59,960 bases of DNA from Cryomorpha ignava (GCF_010686655.1 NZ_JAAGVY010000031.1:1-59960), one strand, 5' to 3'; numbered from the stretch's first letter, positions 35,545-45,405 are shown. Translations and numbers: made by a program. The notes: generated from the sequence alone by a model not told the origin.

Positions 35545-36000
35545 TTAGGCCGTAGCCGAAACGTTTCGCTTCAAGATTTCTAGAGATTTTTCAGAAGCAC
35601 GAATGCTTTCTAAATGATTGCGCAAAATATCGGCATGTCCTGGTTGAAGGCTGGTATCTTTTAAAACATCTTTGTATGCTTCTTCGGCATGTGACTCTCC
35701 GCGAATGGCTTCATCGAGCATAGCAGCGTCGTTATTTGTAGAGAATATTTCTCTAAAGTGCATCCACGCTCTGTGCATATCGCCTTCTACACTTGTTCCC
35801 TTGTCAGGCGTAAAACCGAGATCTTTCATTATGGCCTTAATTTCATGACCAAAACGGTATCGCTCTCCAATGCTTTTTTCCATAAGGGTGTAAAAACCTT
35901 TGTGTTCAATATGTTCAAGTACGTGGTTAAAACCTTTCTCAGCGTCATAATTTCGCTCAATCAAATGATTTAATTTCTTTTCTAATTCTGAATTGCTCAT
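35545..36000 (-). CDS. DUF2383 (ferritin-like, PA2169-type) protein
   Basis: A 151-residue, fully helical protein. The pattern LNHLIERNYDAEKGF...A......F......R..F..E and RGESHAEEAYKDVL is that of DUF2383 proteins, four-helix bundles related to ferritin. Conserved Glu and His in helices (EKGF, EIKAIM, ESHAEEAY) could bind metal, but this is inference. Such proteins are often stress-induced. A single gene with its own terminator. Confidence 0.88.
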   Translation of the reverse strand: MSNSELEKKLNHLIERNYDAEKGFNHVLEHIEHKGFYTLMEKSIGERYRFGHEIKAIMKDLGFTPDKGTSVEGDMHRAWMHFREIFSTNNDAAMLDEAIRGESHAEEAYKDVLKDTSLQPGHADILRNHLESIRASEKSLEILKRNVSATA

Positions 36001-36184
36001 GGCTTTATTAAGTTTAAGTGAATAAAATAAAACTGATCAAAAAACACAATTCAGGCATGTTTTTAGATCAGTTTCTGTACATTATTCTAACAAAACAGGC
36101 TTATAAAGGTTCAAATGTTCTAAAAAGTTACATTTTGAGTTTGATTAGAATCTTATTGCTCCATTTGTTTTTATCGAAATGTGC

Positions 36185-37279
36185 TCAGGCAGTTTGATGT
36201 TTTTCTGTGGCCACGGGATAATCAGTATATCCTTTTTCTCCGGGGGTGTAAAACGTCTCCAGAATTGGCTCGTTAAGCTCAATTTCATTTTTAAATCGAT
36301 ATACCAAATCTGGGTTAGCTAAATATTTACGTGCAAATGCAACTAAATCGCCCTGACCGCGCTCAATAATTTCATTGGCCAACTCAAAATTCAGGCCGCC
36401 ACTTAAAATCATAGTTCCGCCAAAAGCTCTTGAAATATTGTTCTTAATTTCCTGAGGCACTTCCGGATTTCCCATTGAGGAATGGTCTACAAGATGAATA
36501 TAAACCAATCCTATTTTTGCCAATTGTTGCGCCAGATAAACGTAGGTCTCTTTCACACTGTCGTATTTTGGAGTCATTCCCGAATTGGCGCCATAAGGAG
36601 AAAGACGGATAGCCGTTTTATTGCCTCCAATTTCAAGCGCTACACCTTTTGCTACTTCAATGGCAAAGCGACACCTGTTTTCAATGTTTCCTCCATATTC
36701 ATCATTTCGCATATTGGTGCCCGGATTCAAAAATTGTTCTATTAAATACCCATTCGCTCCATGCAGCTCCACACCATCAAAACCGGCTTCGATACTGTTT
36801 TTAGCAGCTGCTATATATTCTTTAATCGCATCTTTTACATCTACTGGAGTCATAACCTTTGCCCGTGGATAGCTTTTTAATCCTTCCTGATCTGTGTACA
36901 TTTCCCCATCAAGCGGAACAGCAGAAGGGGCTATTATTACGGCTCCTTCAGGCATGTTAAGCGGGTGCGATACTCTTCCGGTATGCATGATCTGTAAAAA
37001 TATTTTGCCTCCTTTTTCATGTACTGCTGAAGTAACTTTTTTCCAGCCTTCCACTTGTGCCTTGTTGAAAACACCCGGAATACGTGGATACCCCAATCCA
37101 TTTGGCGATGGTGAAGTGCCTTCTGTAATAATTAACCCCGCATTGGCACGCTGACCATAATATTCGGCCATTAATTCGTTCGGAATATTATCTACAGCGC
37201 GAGACCGCGTCATGGGCGCCATCACTATTCTGTTTTTTAAGGCAATATTTCCCAATTGATATTCTTCAAATATTTTCAT
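36185..37279 (-). CDS. NADH:flavin oxidoreductase, Old Yellow Enzyme family (NemA-like)
   Basis: A 364-residue FMN enzyme with a TIM barrel. The N-terminal block LKNRIVMAPMTRSRA, the active-site pair in ELHGANGYLIEQFLNP (His and Asn near 172-175), the substrate-binding R.SPYG and the FMN phosphate region VAFARKYLANPDL are all present. It reduces activated double bonds such as enones, maleimides or nitro esters, using NAD(P)H. It is divergent from an SDR gene across a 200-base gap, so both may share control. Confidence 0.93.
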   Translation of the reverse strand: MKIFEEYQLGNIALKNRIVMAPMTRSRAVDNIPNELMAEYYGQRANAGLIITEGTSPSPNGLGYPRIPGVFNKAQVEGWKKVTSAVHEKGGKIFLQIMHTGRVSHPLNMPEGAVIIAPSAVPLDGEMYTDQEGLKSYPRAKVMTPVDVKDAIKEYIAAAKNSIEAGFDGVELHGANGYLIEQFLNPGTNMRNDEYGGNIENRCRFAIEVAKGVALEIGGNKTAIRLSPYGANSGMTPKYDSVKETYVYLAQQLAKIGLVYIHLVDHSSMGNPEVPQEIKNNISRAFGGTMILSGGLNFELANEIIERGQGDLVAFARKYLANPDLVYRFKNEIELNEPILETFYTPGEKGYTDYPVATEKHQTA

Positions 37280-37478
37280 CTGGTATTTTATGTTTTAGTA
37301 AATGATTTTTATCTTCAAGCCACACGCTATTAAAGCAAAACAAATGGTAAATTGTTTAACGTCTTTTGGTGATTTCGAGGCCGAACAAGGCGACTGGATG
37401 TTTGTTTAATAGGTAGGAGGAACAATTCTTAGCTTGAAAGTCGAGTTGATAGATTTCTCAAAATCAAAAATACAACTT

Positions 37479-38228
37479 ATGACACTCAAAGATAAAGTAT
37501 CCGTAATAACAGGCGGCGGTTCTGGAATTGGAGAACATACCGCACTCTTATTTGCCGAAAACGGTTCTAAAATAGTGATTACCGACATTAATGAAGATCA
37601 CGGAAAGGCTGTGCTCGAAAAGGTTAAAAAGAAAGGTGTAGAAGGAATTTTTGTTAAAGCTGATTCCTCAAAACCTGAAGATTCTAAGCGTACAATTGAA
37701 GAGGCTGTGAAAGCCTTTGGCAAAGTTGATATCGCTGTAAATAACGCAGGCATCGGCGGCCCCCAGCAGCCTACCGGCGAATATGATATTGAGGCCTGGG
37801 ACAAGGTAATCTCTGTAAATCTAAGTGGTGTGTTTTACGGAATGCGCTACCAAATTCCCCAAATGCTTAAAAATGGCGGTGGGTCTATAATCAACGTGGC
37901 CAGTATTTTAGCCAAAGTAGGATTTGCTCAAAGCGTGGCTTATGTCGCTGCAAAGCATGGAGTGATTGGGCTTACCCAAAATGGCGCTTTGGAGTATGCA
38001 TCAAAGGGAATTCGGGTAAATGCTGTAGGGCCAGGATTTATAAGAACGCCACTAATTGATGACAATATGAGCAAAGAGCAGCAGGAGCAGCTGATAAGCC
38101 TTCATCCAATTGGACGGCTTGGAAAACCCGAAGAAGTGGCAGAGCTATTTCTCTGGCTCGCAGGCGATAAATCTAAATTTGTGAATGGATCTTATTACAC
38201 GATTGATGGTGGGTATTTGGCGCAGTAG
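37479..38228 (+). CDS. Short-chain dehydrogenase/reductase (classical SDR)
   Basis: A 249-residue oxidoreductase from the ATG at 37479. The cofactor motif is TGGGSGIG (11-18) with Asp in ITDIN (NAD preferred), NNAG near 88, and the catalytic Ser, Tyr and Lys in a Ser-x12-YVAAK block. The C-terminal part has [10 protein letters not shown] and the closing GSYYTIDGG. It reduces or oxidises an alcohol/ketone substrate not identifiable from sequence. An in-frame TTG upstream at 37434 is not needed. Divergent from the Old Yellow Enzyme gene. Confidence 0.92.
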   Translation: MTLKDKVSVITGGGSGIGEHTALLFAENGSKIVITDINEDHGKAVLEKVKKKGVEGIFVKADSSKPEDSKRTIEEAVKAFGKVDIAVNNAGIGGPQQPTGEYDIEAWDKVISVNLSGVFYGMRYQIPQMLKNGGGSIINVASILAKVGFAQSVAYVAAKHGVIGLTQNGALEYASKGIRVNAVGPGFIRTPLIDDNMSKEQQEQLISLHPIGRLGKPEEVAELFLWLAGDKSKFVNGSYYTIDGGYLAQ

Positions 38229-38246
38229 ATTGCAGTAAGAAATTGA

Positions 38247-38351
38247 CAATAGGCAATTTACAATAGGCAATAGGCAATAGGCAATAGCCAATAGGCAATA
38301 AGCAATAGGCAATAAGCAATAGGCAATTTGCAATAAGCAATTTGCATTAGG
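38247..38351. repeat. Fifteen-unit heptamer array (CAATAGG and variants)
   Basis: Fifteen 7-base units in strict phase: mostly CAATAGG, with CAATAAG, CAATAGC, CAATTTA, CAATTTG and CATTAGG variants. It starts 18 bases after the SDR stop. The reverse frame reads Leu-Pro-Ile-Ala-Tyr-Cys-Leu repeats, which is a consequence of the array and not evidence of a gene. Confidence 0.95.
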
Positions 38352-38400
38352 CATGATGATGGACATTGGTGGTTCATGATATTGGTTTGAGCCACGCGCT

Positions 38401-38427
38401 GTAGAGACAATGGCATGCCTTGTCTCT
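38401..38427. repeat. REP-like palindrome
   Basis: AGAGACAA (38403-38410) and TTGTCTCT (38420-38427) around TGGCATGCC. The GTAGAGACAA...TTGTCTC form is a frequent intergenic palindrome in Bacteroidota and cyanobacteria, as recalled. No RAYT transposase gene is in the window. Confidence 0.6.
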
Positions 38428-38428
38428 T

Positions 38429-38466
38429 TTATTTCAAACCAATTTTGAATTATTTCAAACCAATTT
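38429..38466. repeat. 17-bp direct repeat pair
   Basis: TTATTTCAAACCAATTT occurs at 38429-38445 and 38450-38466, with a period of 21 bases. Confidence 0.85.
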
Positions 38467-38660
38467 CAAATGTCTAAGATCTAAGATTAATCCCACGAGA
38501 ATTTACCTCGCGAGAACGATTTAAACCATGTTTTCCTGTAGATAATCTTTTACAGCAAAGTAATACCTATATGTTTCAATCAATTGAAATGAAGTTACTT
38601 ATAGTGTGGATGATGAGGCGAATTTGAAGTCCGACAATAAAGTTAACATCGACTGTTTGA

Positions 38661-38951
38661 ATGGTCATTTCTCCATCTTTTAAATTTCATCTTTTAATTA
38701 AAGTAGCTTCAGTGAAAGGTATAATACACGTAAAAGCTCCAGATTATTTGGCTGATGCGCTGAAACTTAGCTTGATGGATTTCGAATCAGAAATAAAGAT
38801 CAGCTCAATGGTAAAACTTTTCGAACTTGGGAAAGTATCGTCAGGCGTTGCTGCAAAGGTTTTGGGTATGTCGAGGCTTGATTTTTTAGATTTGCTGTCG
38901 AAATATAATGTTTCTGTGTTAAACGAAGTCGATTCTGTTTCTCTGCAATAA
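38661..38951 (+). CDS. UPF0175-like antitoxin-type protein
   Basis: Up to 96 residues; a GTG at 38712 (VKGIIHVKAP) gives a more typical N-terminus than the ATG at 38661. The C-terminal half matches UPF0175: MVKLFELGKVSSGVAAKVLGMSRLDFLDLLSKYNVSV, a helix-turn-helix-like segment. UPF0175 proteins are usually followed by a DUF3368 PIN-domain toxin. No such gene follows here, so this copy is an orphan. It lies next to the repeat-rich zone. Confidence 0.65.
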   Translation: MVISPSFKFHLLIKVASVKGIIHVKAPDYLADALKLSLMDFESEIKISSMVKLFELGKVSSGVAAKVLGMSRLDFLDLLSKYNVSVLNEVDSVSLQ

Positions 38952-39198
38952 TGTGTCCAAATGTTTACTGTTTTCTGGCTTCTGAAAACATTCAACGCCC
39001 TTTTTCATTGTCGTATTTGTCTACCAAGTTTCCGCCTTAAACCGCTTTACTTGTTTCATCACGCCCCGCTATTGTGGGATATTTTGCCTAGTCGATAGGT
39101 CTGGAGATGCTTCTATGGACCGCTTTTGCAAATGGAATGAAATTGGTACACAAAAATTTCAATCTAAATTTTCCTAATCCACCATTGCATTAATTACT

Positions 39199-39908
39199 TT
39201 GTCTATCAAAAACCGAATTACTAAAAACTGGCCTCTAGTAGCAAGTATAACGCTCATCGGAATACTGATAGCATGTTATTTTATAATTCCTGATTTTCAG
39301 TCGTTTGCAAATGAAGCGTACGATACGAAGTGTTGCTAAGCGACGATGAAGCAGATATAAAACGTTGGGTGGGAGAGCTTGGCTTTTGGGGTCCATTGTT
39401 TATCATCGTTGCCATGGTAGTGCAGATGTTCCTCATATTTGTTCCATCACCCCTGCTCATGGTGGTGGCCGTGCTTGCTTATGGGCCGGTATTGGGAACC
39501 ATTCTGGCAATCGTTTCAGTAATGATTTCTTCAACCATCGGCTATTTTGTGGGTAGAATGATAGGTGAAGAGGCACTTTATCGCCTTATCGGCAAAAGCA
39601 AGGAAGATAAGATGGAAAGCTACGTTTCGCAATACGGTTTGTGGGTAGTTATTATTTCAAGGGTCTCACCTGTTTTTTCAAACGATGCGATAAGCTTTGT
39701 CGCTGGAATTTTAAATATGAAATTTCTAAAATTTATTGGTGCCACTTTCGTGGGAATAACCCCGCTTGCCATTCTTATCGGTTGGTTTGGCGAGAATAAC
39801 GACAGACTTCGAACAGGACTTATTTGGACATCGGTAATATGCGTGGTGCTCCTCGTGGCGTATATCATTTTTGATCGTCGGCGGAATAAGAAATTGCAGA
39901 TGGAGTAA
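39199..39908 (+). pseudogene. TVP38/TMEM64 (SNARE-associated) membrane protein with frameshift
   Basis: The main frame (from 39330) encodes 192 residues with five to six helices and the SNARE_assoc features GFWGPLFII, VPSPLLMVVAV, GTILAIVSVMISSTIGYFVGR and SRVSPVFSNDAISFVAG. The first membrane helix is in another frame upstream: from a TTG at 39199 it reads through WPLVASITLIGILIACYFII to NEAYDTK. The two halves join at 39328-39331 if one A is added (ACGAA(A)GTG). The start codon is uncertain. Family members are inner-membrane proteins thought to handle lipids. This is either a recent frameshift or a one-base error. Confidence 0.75.
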
Positions 39909-40137
39909 AAGCGATTATCGCAAAGCGGATGGATTCTAATTGAGATGAGAGATTTCTTAAATAAACCTTTCCTGTCGTTTATTCAATTTCCAATATATCC
40001 TTTGCGTCGATAGTACTAAGTGGGCTTTACATTCAAAAAATTCTTTAACTCCTTTTTGAGAACATGGCGATGACCGATTTTCTTTACTGGATTTTTTAAA
40101 AAGATATATCACTTATCTTCGCGAAAATATCCTATTC

Positions 40138-43100
40138 ATGAAATTCCACATCACCATTCTTGCCCTATTCCTTTCTTTTTCACTTTTCAGTCAAAAAAAA
40201 ACCGATAAAAAAACAGACAAAAACAAATTTGAATCTGCTTATAAAGAAGGCTCGATCAGCGGATTATCCTTTCGATCCATTGGACCCGCATTAACATCTG
40301 GTCGCATTGGCGACTTGGCTGTAAACCCACAAAAGCCACACGAATTTTATGTGGCAGTGGCTTCCGGGAATGTCTTCAAAACAACAAATCACGGAACGAC
40401 TTTTACACCCATTTTCGATAACCAAGGCTCTTACTCAATTGGTTGCATTACGCTGGCTCCCAGCAATTCAAGTGTGGTATGGATAGGAACTGGTGAGAAT
40501 AACAATCAGCGCTCTGCAGCTTATGGTGACGGGGTTTACAAATCGACAGATGCCGGAAAGACCTGGAAAAATATGGGATTGAAAAACTCAGAACATATTG
40601 GCATGATTTGGATTGACCCAACTGATGAGAATACCGTTTTTGTTGCAGCTTACGGCCCGCTTTGGTCGGCTGGTGGCGATCGCGGTATCTATAAAACTAC
40701 CGATGGTGGCGAGAATTGGGGAAAAGTACTCAACGTTTCTGAAAACACAGGTTTCAACGAAATTCATGCCGATCCGCGCAACTCAGATGTCATGTACGCA
40801 ACTGCACACCAACGCCGTCGTCACGTGTGGACATATATTGATGGCGGCCCCGAATCTGCCATCTATAAAACCATTGACGGTGGCGAGAACTGGAAAAAAC
40901 TAGAAGGTGGTTTGCCTTCCGGCGAAATTGGACGCATTGGAATGGATATATCGCCAGCAAACCCCGATGTGGTCTATGCGATAATTTCAGCCACAGAAAC
41001 CGGCGGGTTCTTCCGTTCGGAAGACCGCGGAGAGAGCTGGACAAAAATGTCAGATCACCAAACAAGCGGAAACTATTACCAGGAAATTTACTGTGATCTT
41101 GAAGATGTAAATACGGTTTATAGCATGGATACCTGGCTGCACCATACAGAAGATGGTGGGAAAACTTTCCAGATGACTGGCGAAAAAAGCAAACACGTTG
41201 ACAACCATGCTATGTGGATTGATCCTACCAATACAGACCATTGGTTGGTGGGCTGCGATGGAGGGCTCTACGAAACTTGGAATGCTGCCGAAGACTGGAA
41301 GTATTATGACAACCTACCGATCACCCAATTTTATAAAGTGGCTCTTGACAACGCAGAGCCGTTTTACAATGTTTATGGCGGTACCCAAGACAACAATACA
41401 CAAGGTGGCCCTTCGCGAACCTCCAGCGAGCACGGCATTCTCAACAGCGATTGGTTTATCACCAATGGCGGCGATGGATTTCAGCCGCGTGTTGACCCAA
41501 CTGATCCAAACATTGTTTACGGTCAGGCGCAGTACGGCTGGTTGGTTAGATACGACAAAGCAAGTGGCGAGCGCGTGCCTATCCAACCGCAGCCAGGCAA
41601 AGACGAAGATGCCTTGCGTTGGAATTGGGATTCGCCATTGATAATCAGTCCACATAATCACAAAAGGCTTTACTTCGCAGCAAATAAGGTTTTTAGAAGC
41701 GATAATAGGGGAGACTCGTGGACGTTAATTAGCGATGACTTGACTAGAAAGATTGACAGGAACTCATTAAAAGTAATGGGTCGCGTTTGGAGTCCGGAAG
41801 CGGTTATGAAAAACCAAAGCACTTCTATTTATGGAAATATTGTCGCACTCGATGAATCGCCTGTGCAAGAAGGATTGCTATACGCAGGAACGGATGATGG
41901 CTTAATCCAAACATCTACCAACGGCGGCGAGTCTTGGACAAAGCAGTCGGGCTTTCCGGGTATTCCCGATCGCACGTATGTGAACATGATAAAAGCATCG
42001 AAGCACGATGCCAATACGGTTTATGCTGTATTCAATAATCACAAGAACGGAGATTTTAAACCTTACATTTTAAAAAGTATAAATGGTGGCGGCAGCTGGT
42101 CTTCTATAAGCACCAATCTTCCCGAAAGGGGCTCGGTATATGCTATTGCAGAAGACCATGTAAATAAAGACTTACTCTTTGCCGGAACAGAATTTGGTGC
42201 TTATTTCTCCAACGATGGCGGTAATAAATGGACTGAACTTGGTGCTGGGTTGCCAACTATTGCCGTTCGCGATCTAGCTATTCAGGAACGCGAGAACGAT
42301 TTAGTTCTGGCAACCTTTGGCCGCAGCTTTTATGTATTAGATGATTACAGCCCGCTGCGTAGCCTTAGCAAAGATTTGCTTGCAAATGAGGCTCACATAT
42401 TTCCCGTAAAGGATGCCTTACTTTATGTGGAATCAAACAAAGTAGGTGGCAGCGGAAAGGGACATATGGGCGAGTCATTTTTTACAGCAGAAAACCCGCC
42501 TTTTGGTGCCATTTTCACTTATTCCATTGGCGATACGCTTACTACCAAAAAAGAAATTCGTGTTAAACGCGACAAGGCTGCCGCCGAAGATGGTTTGGAT
42601 TCTCCCTATCCTTCATTAGAAGAGTTGCGCGAAGAAGATCGCGAAGAAAAACCTTACTTACTATTTGTGATCAAAGACAGCAATGGAAAGGCTATACGGA
42701 AAATTAAAAAAGACCCAAAAGTGGGTATCAACCGTGTAAGCTGGAATTTGCGCCACACCGCCACTTCGCCTATCAAACTGGTAGAAAAAGAACAAGGTCG
42801 CTATTCATCTCCAGATGAAGGGATGCTGGCATTGCCTGGTACATATACGGTTACTTTATTCAAAAATGAAAATGGCGTTTTTGCGCAAATGGCAGAGCCT
42901 GTATCTTTTGAAGTTGTGCCATTAAACAATCAATCTATTCCGGCGGAAAGCAAAGAGAAAGTACTTGCTTTTCAGGAAGGTGTTGCCGAATTGCAACGAA
43001 GCATGGAAGGAACACAAAAGCTTTTCAGCGAAAGTGAAGAGAAAGTGAATTACATTAAAAAAGCAATTGAGTTATTCCCAACTGTGCCACTCGACTTATC

Positions 43101-43422
43101 AACGAAAGTAAAATCCCTTGAAGATGATCTTTACGCAATAAAGCAAAAATTGTATGGGGATGCAACCCGCAGCAGCCGCGAATTTGAAACACTTCCCGGA
43201 CTTACCGGCAGATTGGAGTACGTGGCTTATTCCACTTGGTGGAACACGTCAAACCCTACCCAAACCGCAAGAGATCAATTCGATCTGGCAAATAATGAAT
43301 ACCAAGATGTGCTTGCCAAAATGAAAAGTGTAGCTGCGGAAATAGCCAAAGTAGAAACTGAACTTACCGAACTTAAAGTGCCTTACACACCGGGAAGAGG
43401 TGAGGGGTGGAGAAAAGATTAA
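40138..43422 (+). CDS. Large secreted VPS10/sortilin-like BNR propeller protein
   Basis: A 1094-residue protein with signal peptide (1-19, ending LFSQ) and a Lys-rich linker. Residues 40-740 form a ten-bladed-type propeller with many Asp-box (BNR) turns: STDAGKTW, TTDGGENW, TIDGGENW, SEDRGESW, STNGGESW and others. This is the pattern of VPS10/sortilin-like and xyloglucanase-like propellers. Residues 830-930 form a beta domain (INRVSWNLRHTA) and 950-1094 a helical tail. No T9SS sorting domain is present, so it is probably periplasmic or exported another way. The 4HB gene follows after six bases. Confidence 0.85.
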   Translation: MKFHITILALFLSFSLFSQKKTDKKTDKNKFESAYKEGSISGLSFRSIGPALTSGRIGDLAVNPQKPHEFYVAVASGNVFKTTNHGTTFTPIFDNQGSYSIGCITLAPSNSSVVWIGTGENNNQRSAAYGDGVYKSTDAGKTWKNMGLKNSEHIGMIWIDPTDENTVFVAAYGPLWSAGGDRGIYKTTDGGENWGKVLNVSENTGFNEIHADPRNSDVMYATAHQRRRHVWTYIDGGPESAIYKTIDGGENWKKLEGGLPSGEIGRIGMDISPANPDVVYAIISATETGGFFRSEDRGESWTKMSDHQTSGNYYQEIYCDLEDVNTVYSMDTWLHHTEDGGKTFQMTGEKSKHVDNHAMWIDPTNTDHWLVGCDGGLYETWNAAEDWKYYDNLPITQFYKVALDNAEPFYNVYGGTQDNNTQGGPSRTSSEHGILNSDWFITNGGDGFQPRVDPTDPNIVYGQAQYGWLVRYDKASGERVPIQPQPGKDEDALRWNWDSPLIISPHNHKRLYFAANKVFRSDNRGDSWTLISDDLTRKIDRNSLKVMGRVWSPEAVMKNQSTSIYGNIVALDESPVQEGLLYAGTDDGLIQTSTNGGESWTKQSGFPGIPDRTYVNMIKASKHDANTVYAVFNNHKNGDFKPYILKSINGGGSWSSISTNLPERGSVYAIAEDHVNKDLLFAGTEFGAYFSNDGGNKWTELGAGLPTIAVRDLAIQERENDLVLATFGRSFYVLDDYSPLRSLSKDLLANEAHIFPVKDALLYVESNKVGGSGKGHMGESFFTAENPPFGAIFTYSIGDTLTTKKEIRVKRDKAAAEDGLDSPYPSLEELREEDREEKPYLLFVIKDSNGKAIRKIKKDPKVGINRVSWNLRHTATSPIKLVEKEQGRYSSPDEGMLALPGTYTVTLFKNENGVFAQMAEPVSFEVVPLNNQSIPAESKEKVLAFQEGVAELQRSMEGTQKLFSESEEKVNYIKKAIELFPTVPLDLSTKVKSLEDDLYAIKQKLYGDATRSSREFETLPGLTGRLEYVAYSTWWNTSNPTQTARDQFDLANNEYQDVLAKMKSVAAEIAKVETELTELKVPYTPGRGEGWRKD

Positions 43423-43428
43423 AAGAAT

Positions 43429-44097
43429 ATGAACTGGACTTTTAGCCTGAAAAATAAGTGGCGTGCTGCATTTGTATCTACTGCAATTATAGTGGTGATG
43501 CTCGTAATTAGCATGATTGGAACCAAGCATGTTGACGATTTGCGCCTGTCTTTCAAATCTGTTTACGAAGATAGATTGGTTGTAGAGCAATACATTTTTA
43601 AGATGTCAACTTTGCTTTATGAAAATCAATTAGAACTCAATAGACTTAAAGATACTGAAGAGCCTGCACTTATCCATGCTGACATTTTAGCAAATACCAA
43701 AGCCATATCAACTATTGCCGAAAAGTACGCGCTTACGTATCTAACGGAAAAAGAAGAGAAAGTCTTTCATGCTTTCAATACTCTGGTAGCCAAAGTAACC
43801 ATTGCTGAAAGGCAAATGATTAAAGAAATTAATGGTTCCCCTCAAAAGCAAAAATCGATTACCTCACTTTCTTCAGATTACCAAAAAGCCATTGTTCAAT
43901 TAGATGATTTATCTAATATTCAGCTTGCCGTAGCAAAAGAAATGCTCGATGAGTCAGACAAATTAGCAGCAGGCAATGTGGTGATGAGTAAGCTCGAAAT
44001 AGCCATCCTCATCATTGTCGCACTTTTTGTGCAGGTCATTATTTTCTCTGCTCGCCTCAGCACTCAGCAAAAACCGGTAAAGTATAAGATGAATTGA
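43429..44097 (+). CDS. Membrane protein with four-helix-bundle (4HB_MCP) sensor domain, no output domain
   Basis: A 222-residue protein with two membrane helices (about 13-33 and 185-205) enclosing a periplasmic helical domain of about 150 residues, like the 4HB ligand-binding domain of methyl-accepting chemotaxis proteins. There is no HAMP, kinase or methyl-accepting domain after the second helix, only 17 residues. It may be a sensor that acts through a partner, or a structural membrane protein. It is tightly coupled to the propeller gene and ends two bases before the end of hutI, which is on the other strand. Confidence 0.75.
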   Translation: MNWTFSLKNKWRAAFVSTAIIVVMLVISMIGTKHVDDLRLSFKSVYEDRLVVEQYIFKMSTLLYENQLELNRLKDTEEPALIHADILANTKAISTIAEKYALTYLTEKEEKVFHAFNTLVAKVTIAERQMIKEINGSPQKQKSITSLSSDYQKAIVQLDDLSNIQLAVAKEMLDESDKLAAGNVVMSKLEIAILIIVALFVQVIIFSARLSTQQKPVKYKMN

Positions 44098-44099
44098 GT

Positions 44100-45359
44100 C
44101 TATTCTTCAATTGCCTTAATCACTTTGCCATGATTTATCACTCCTGCAATAGCGGATTTTCCGAATGAATAGGGCAAAAAGCTGAGGTGCTCACATTTCT
44201 CGGTTATTAGCACATTTGCTACTTTTCCATTTGTAATCGATCCATGCGTATCTGCCAACTCCATAGCGGCTGCACCATTTAAAGTTGCGGCATTTATCGC
44301 TTCTGCCGGGGTCATATTCATTTTTATACATGCCAGCGATACGGCCAGAGCCATATTGCTCGACGGTGCCGATCCCGGATTATAGTCTGTAGCGATTGCT
44401 AGTGCTGCATTGTTGTCTATCAGCTTTCGCGAAAGCGTATAGGGAATACTCAAAAATAAGCTGCAAAGCGGCAAGGCCGTGGCGATCGTGTTCGCTCCGT
44501 TTAATGCCTGAATATCTGCTTCTTCCAGTACCTCAAGGTGGTCAACGGAAACCGCTCCGGCTTTCACCAATTCGGGAATGGCGCCAAGGGCATTAAACTG
44601 ATTGACATGTATTTTGCTCTTCATACCATATTCCGCTCCGCGCGCTACTATTTCCATAGTTTCTGCAACCGAGAAATACCCTTCTTCGCAAAATGCATCT
44701 ACATAATCGGCGAGTTTTTCTTCGGCGACAGCCGGAATCATTTCTTCCAGTATCAAATCAATATAGGCTCTGCGTTTCCCAGCGTAATCTGCTGCAATAG
44801 CGTGGGCTCCCAGAAAGGATGACTTGATGGCAATTCCGGTTTCTTTTTGCAAATCTTTGATAACACGAAGCATTTTAAGTTCGTTTTTGGTGCTTAGTCC
44901 GTAGCCGCTTTTCATTTCCATGGCGCCGGTGCCCATTTCTATCGCTTCGCTGAGGCGTGGCAATGCTTTTTCAAATAGTTCAGCCTCGCTCATTGATGCC
45001 AGCTTTGCTGCCGAATTTAAAATTCCACCGCCGCGTTTGGCAATTTGCTCATAGGTTAGGCCTTTTATGCGGTCTTCAAATTCAAGCTCTCTGCTTCCCG
45101 CAAATACGAGGTGCGTATGGGAATCGCACCACGCCGGGAGCACATAACGACCTTCGGCATCAATAACCTCCAGATTGCGCCAGTCGGTAATTCCACCCCA
45201 ATCGTCCATAGATCCAAAAAGGGCAATTTTCCCATCTTCTATTGCCAGAAATGCATTTTCAATCATTGGCAATTTGTCCATTTCCTTTCCGCGAAGAAGC
45301 GATGGAGCGTCGTCATAAACACCGGCCAGGCCACGAATATTTTTGATTAAAATGCGCAT
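44100..45359 (-). CDS. hutI: Imidazolonepropionase
   Basis: A 419-residue amidohydrolase of histidine degradation, converting imidazolonepropionate to N-formimino-L-glutamate. The metal ligands His81 and His83 lie in CDSHTHLVFAGSRE; EIA-type block YEQIAKRGGGI follows; further ligands include HAIAA (near 188), KIHVNQF (near 250) and ATDYNPGSAPSSNM (near 328). Length and order are typical. No other hut gene is nearby, so the pathway is dispersed. A perfect -7 element lies 39 bases upstream. Confidence 0.94.
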   Translation of the reverse strand: MRILIKNIRGLAGVYDDAPSLLRGKEMDKLPMIENAFLAIEDGKIALFGSMDDWGGITDWRNLEVIDAEGRYVLPAWCDSHTHLVFAGSRELEFEDRIKGLTYEQIAKRGGGILNSAAKLASMSEAELFEKALPRLSEAIEMGTGAMEMKSGYGLSTKNELKMLRVIKDLQKETGIAIKSSFLGAHAIAADYAGKRRAYIDLILEEMIPAVAEEKLADYVDAFCEEGYFSVAETMEIVARGAEYGMKSKIHVNQFNALGAIPELVKAGAVSVDHLEVLEEADIQALNGANTIATALPLCSLFLSIPYTLSRKLIDNNAALAIATDYNPGSAPSSNMALAVSLACIKMNMTPAEAINAATLNGAAAMELADTHGSITNGKVANVLITEKCEHLSFLPYSFGKSAIAGVINHGKVIKAIEE

Positions 45360-45397
45360 CTCAATTGAATTTTTGGGTTTTCTGACTGCAAAACTCG

Positions 45398-45405
45398 CAA
45401 AATTA
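45398..45405 (-). promoter_or_regulatory. Candidate -7 element for hutI
   Basis: The minus strand reads TAATTTTG, a perfect TAnnTTTG match, 38 bases before the ATG at 45359. Confidence 0.4.

Larger units (their letters stand above)
38229..38660. other. Repeat-rich intergenic region
   Basis: The 432-base gap holds three different repeats: a heptamer array (38247-38351), a REP-like palindrome (38401-38427) and a pair of 17-bp direct repeats (38429-38466). No gene was found. Confidence 0.7.

Noticed and set aside
38247-38351. CRISPR array
   Set aside because: Units are seven bases long with no spacers and no cas genes in the window.
38145-38366. Reverse-strand frame with Leu-Pro-Ala-Tyr-Cys repeats
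   Set aside because: It is produced by the heptamer array, has no signal peptide and ends inside the SDR gene.
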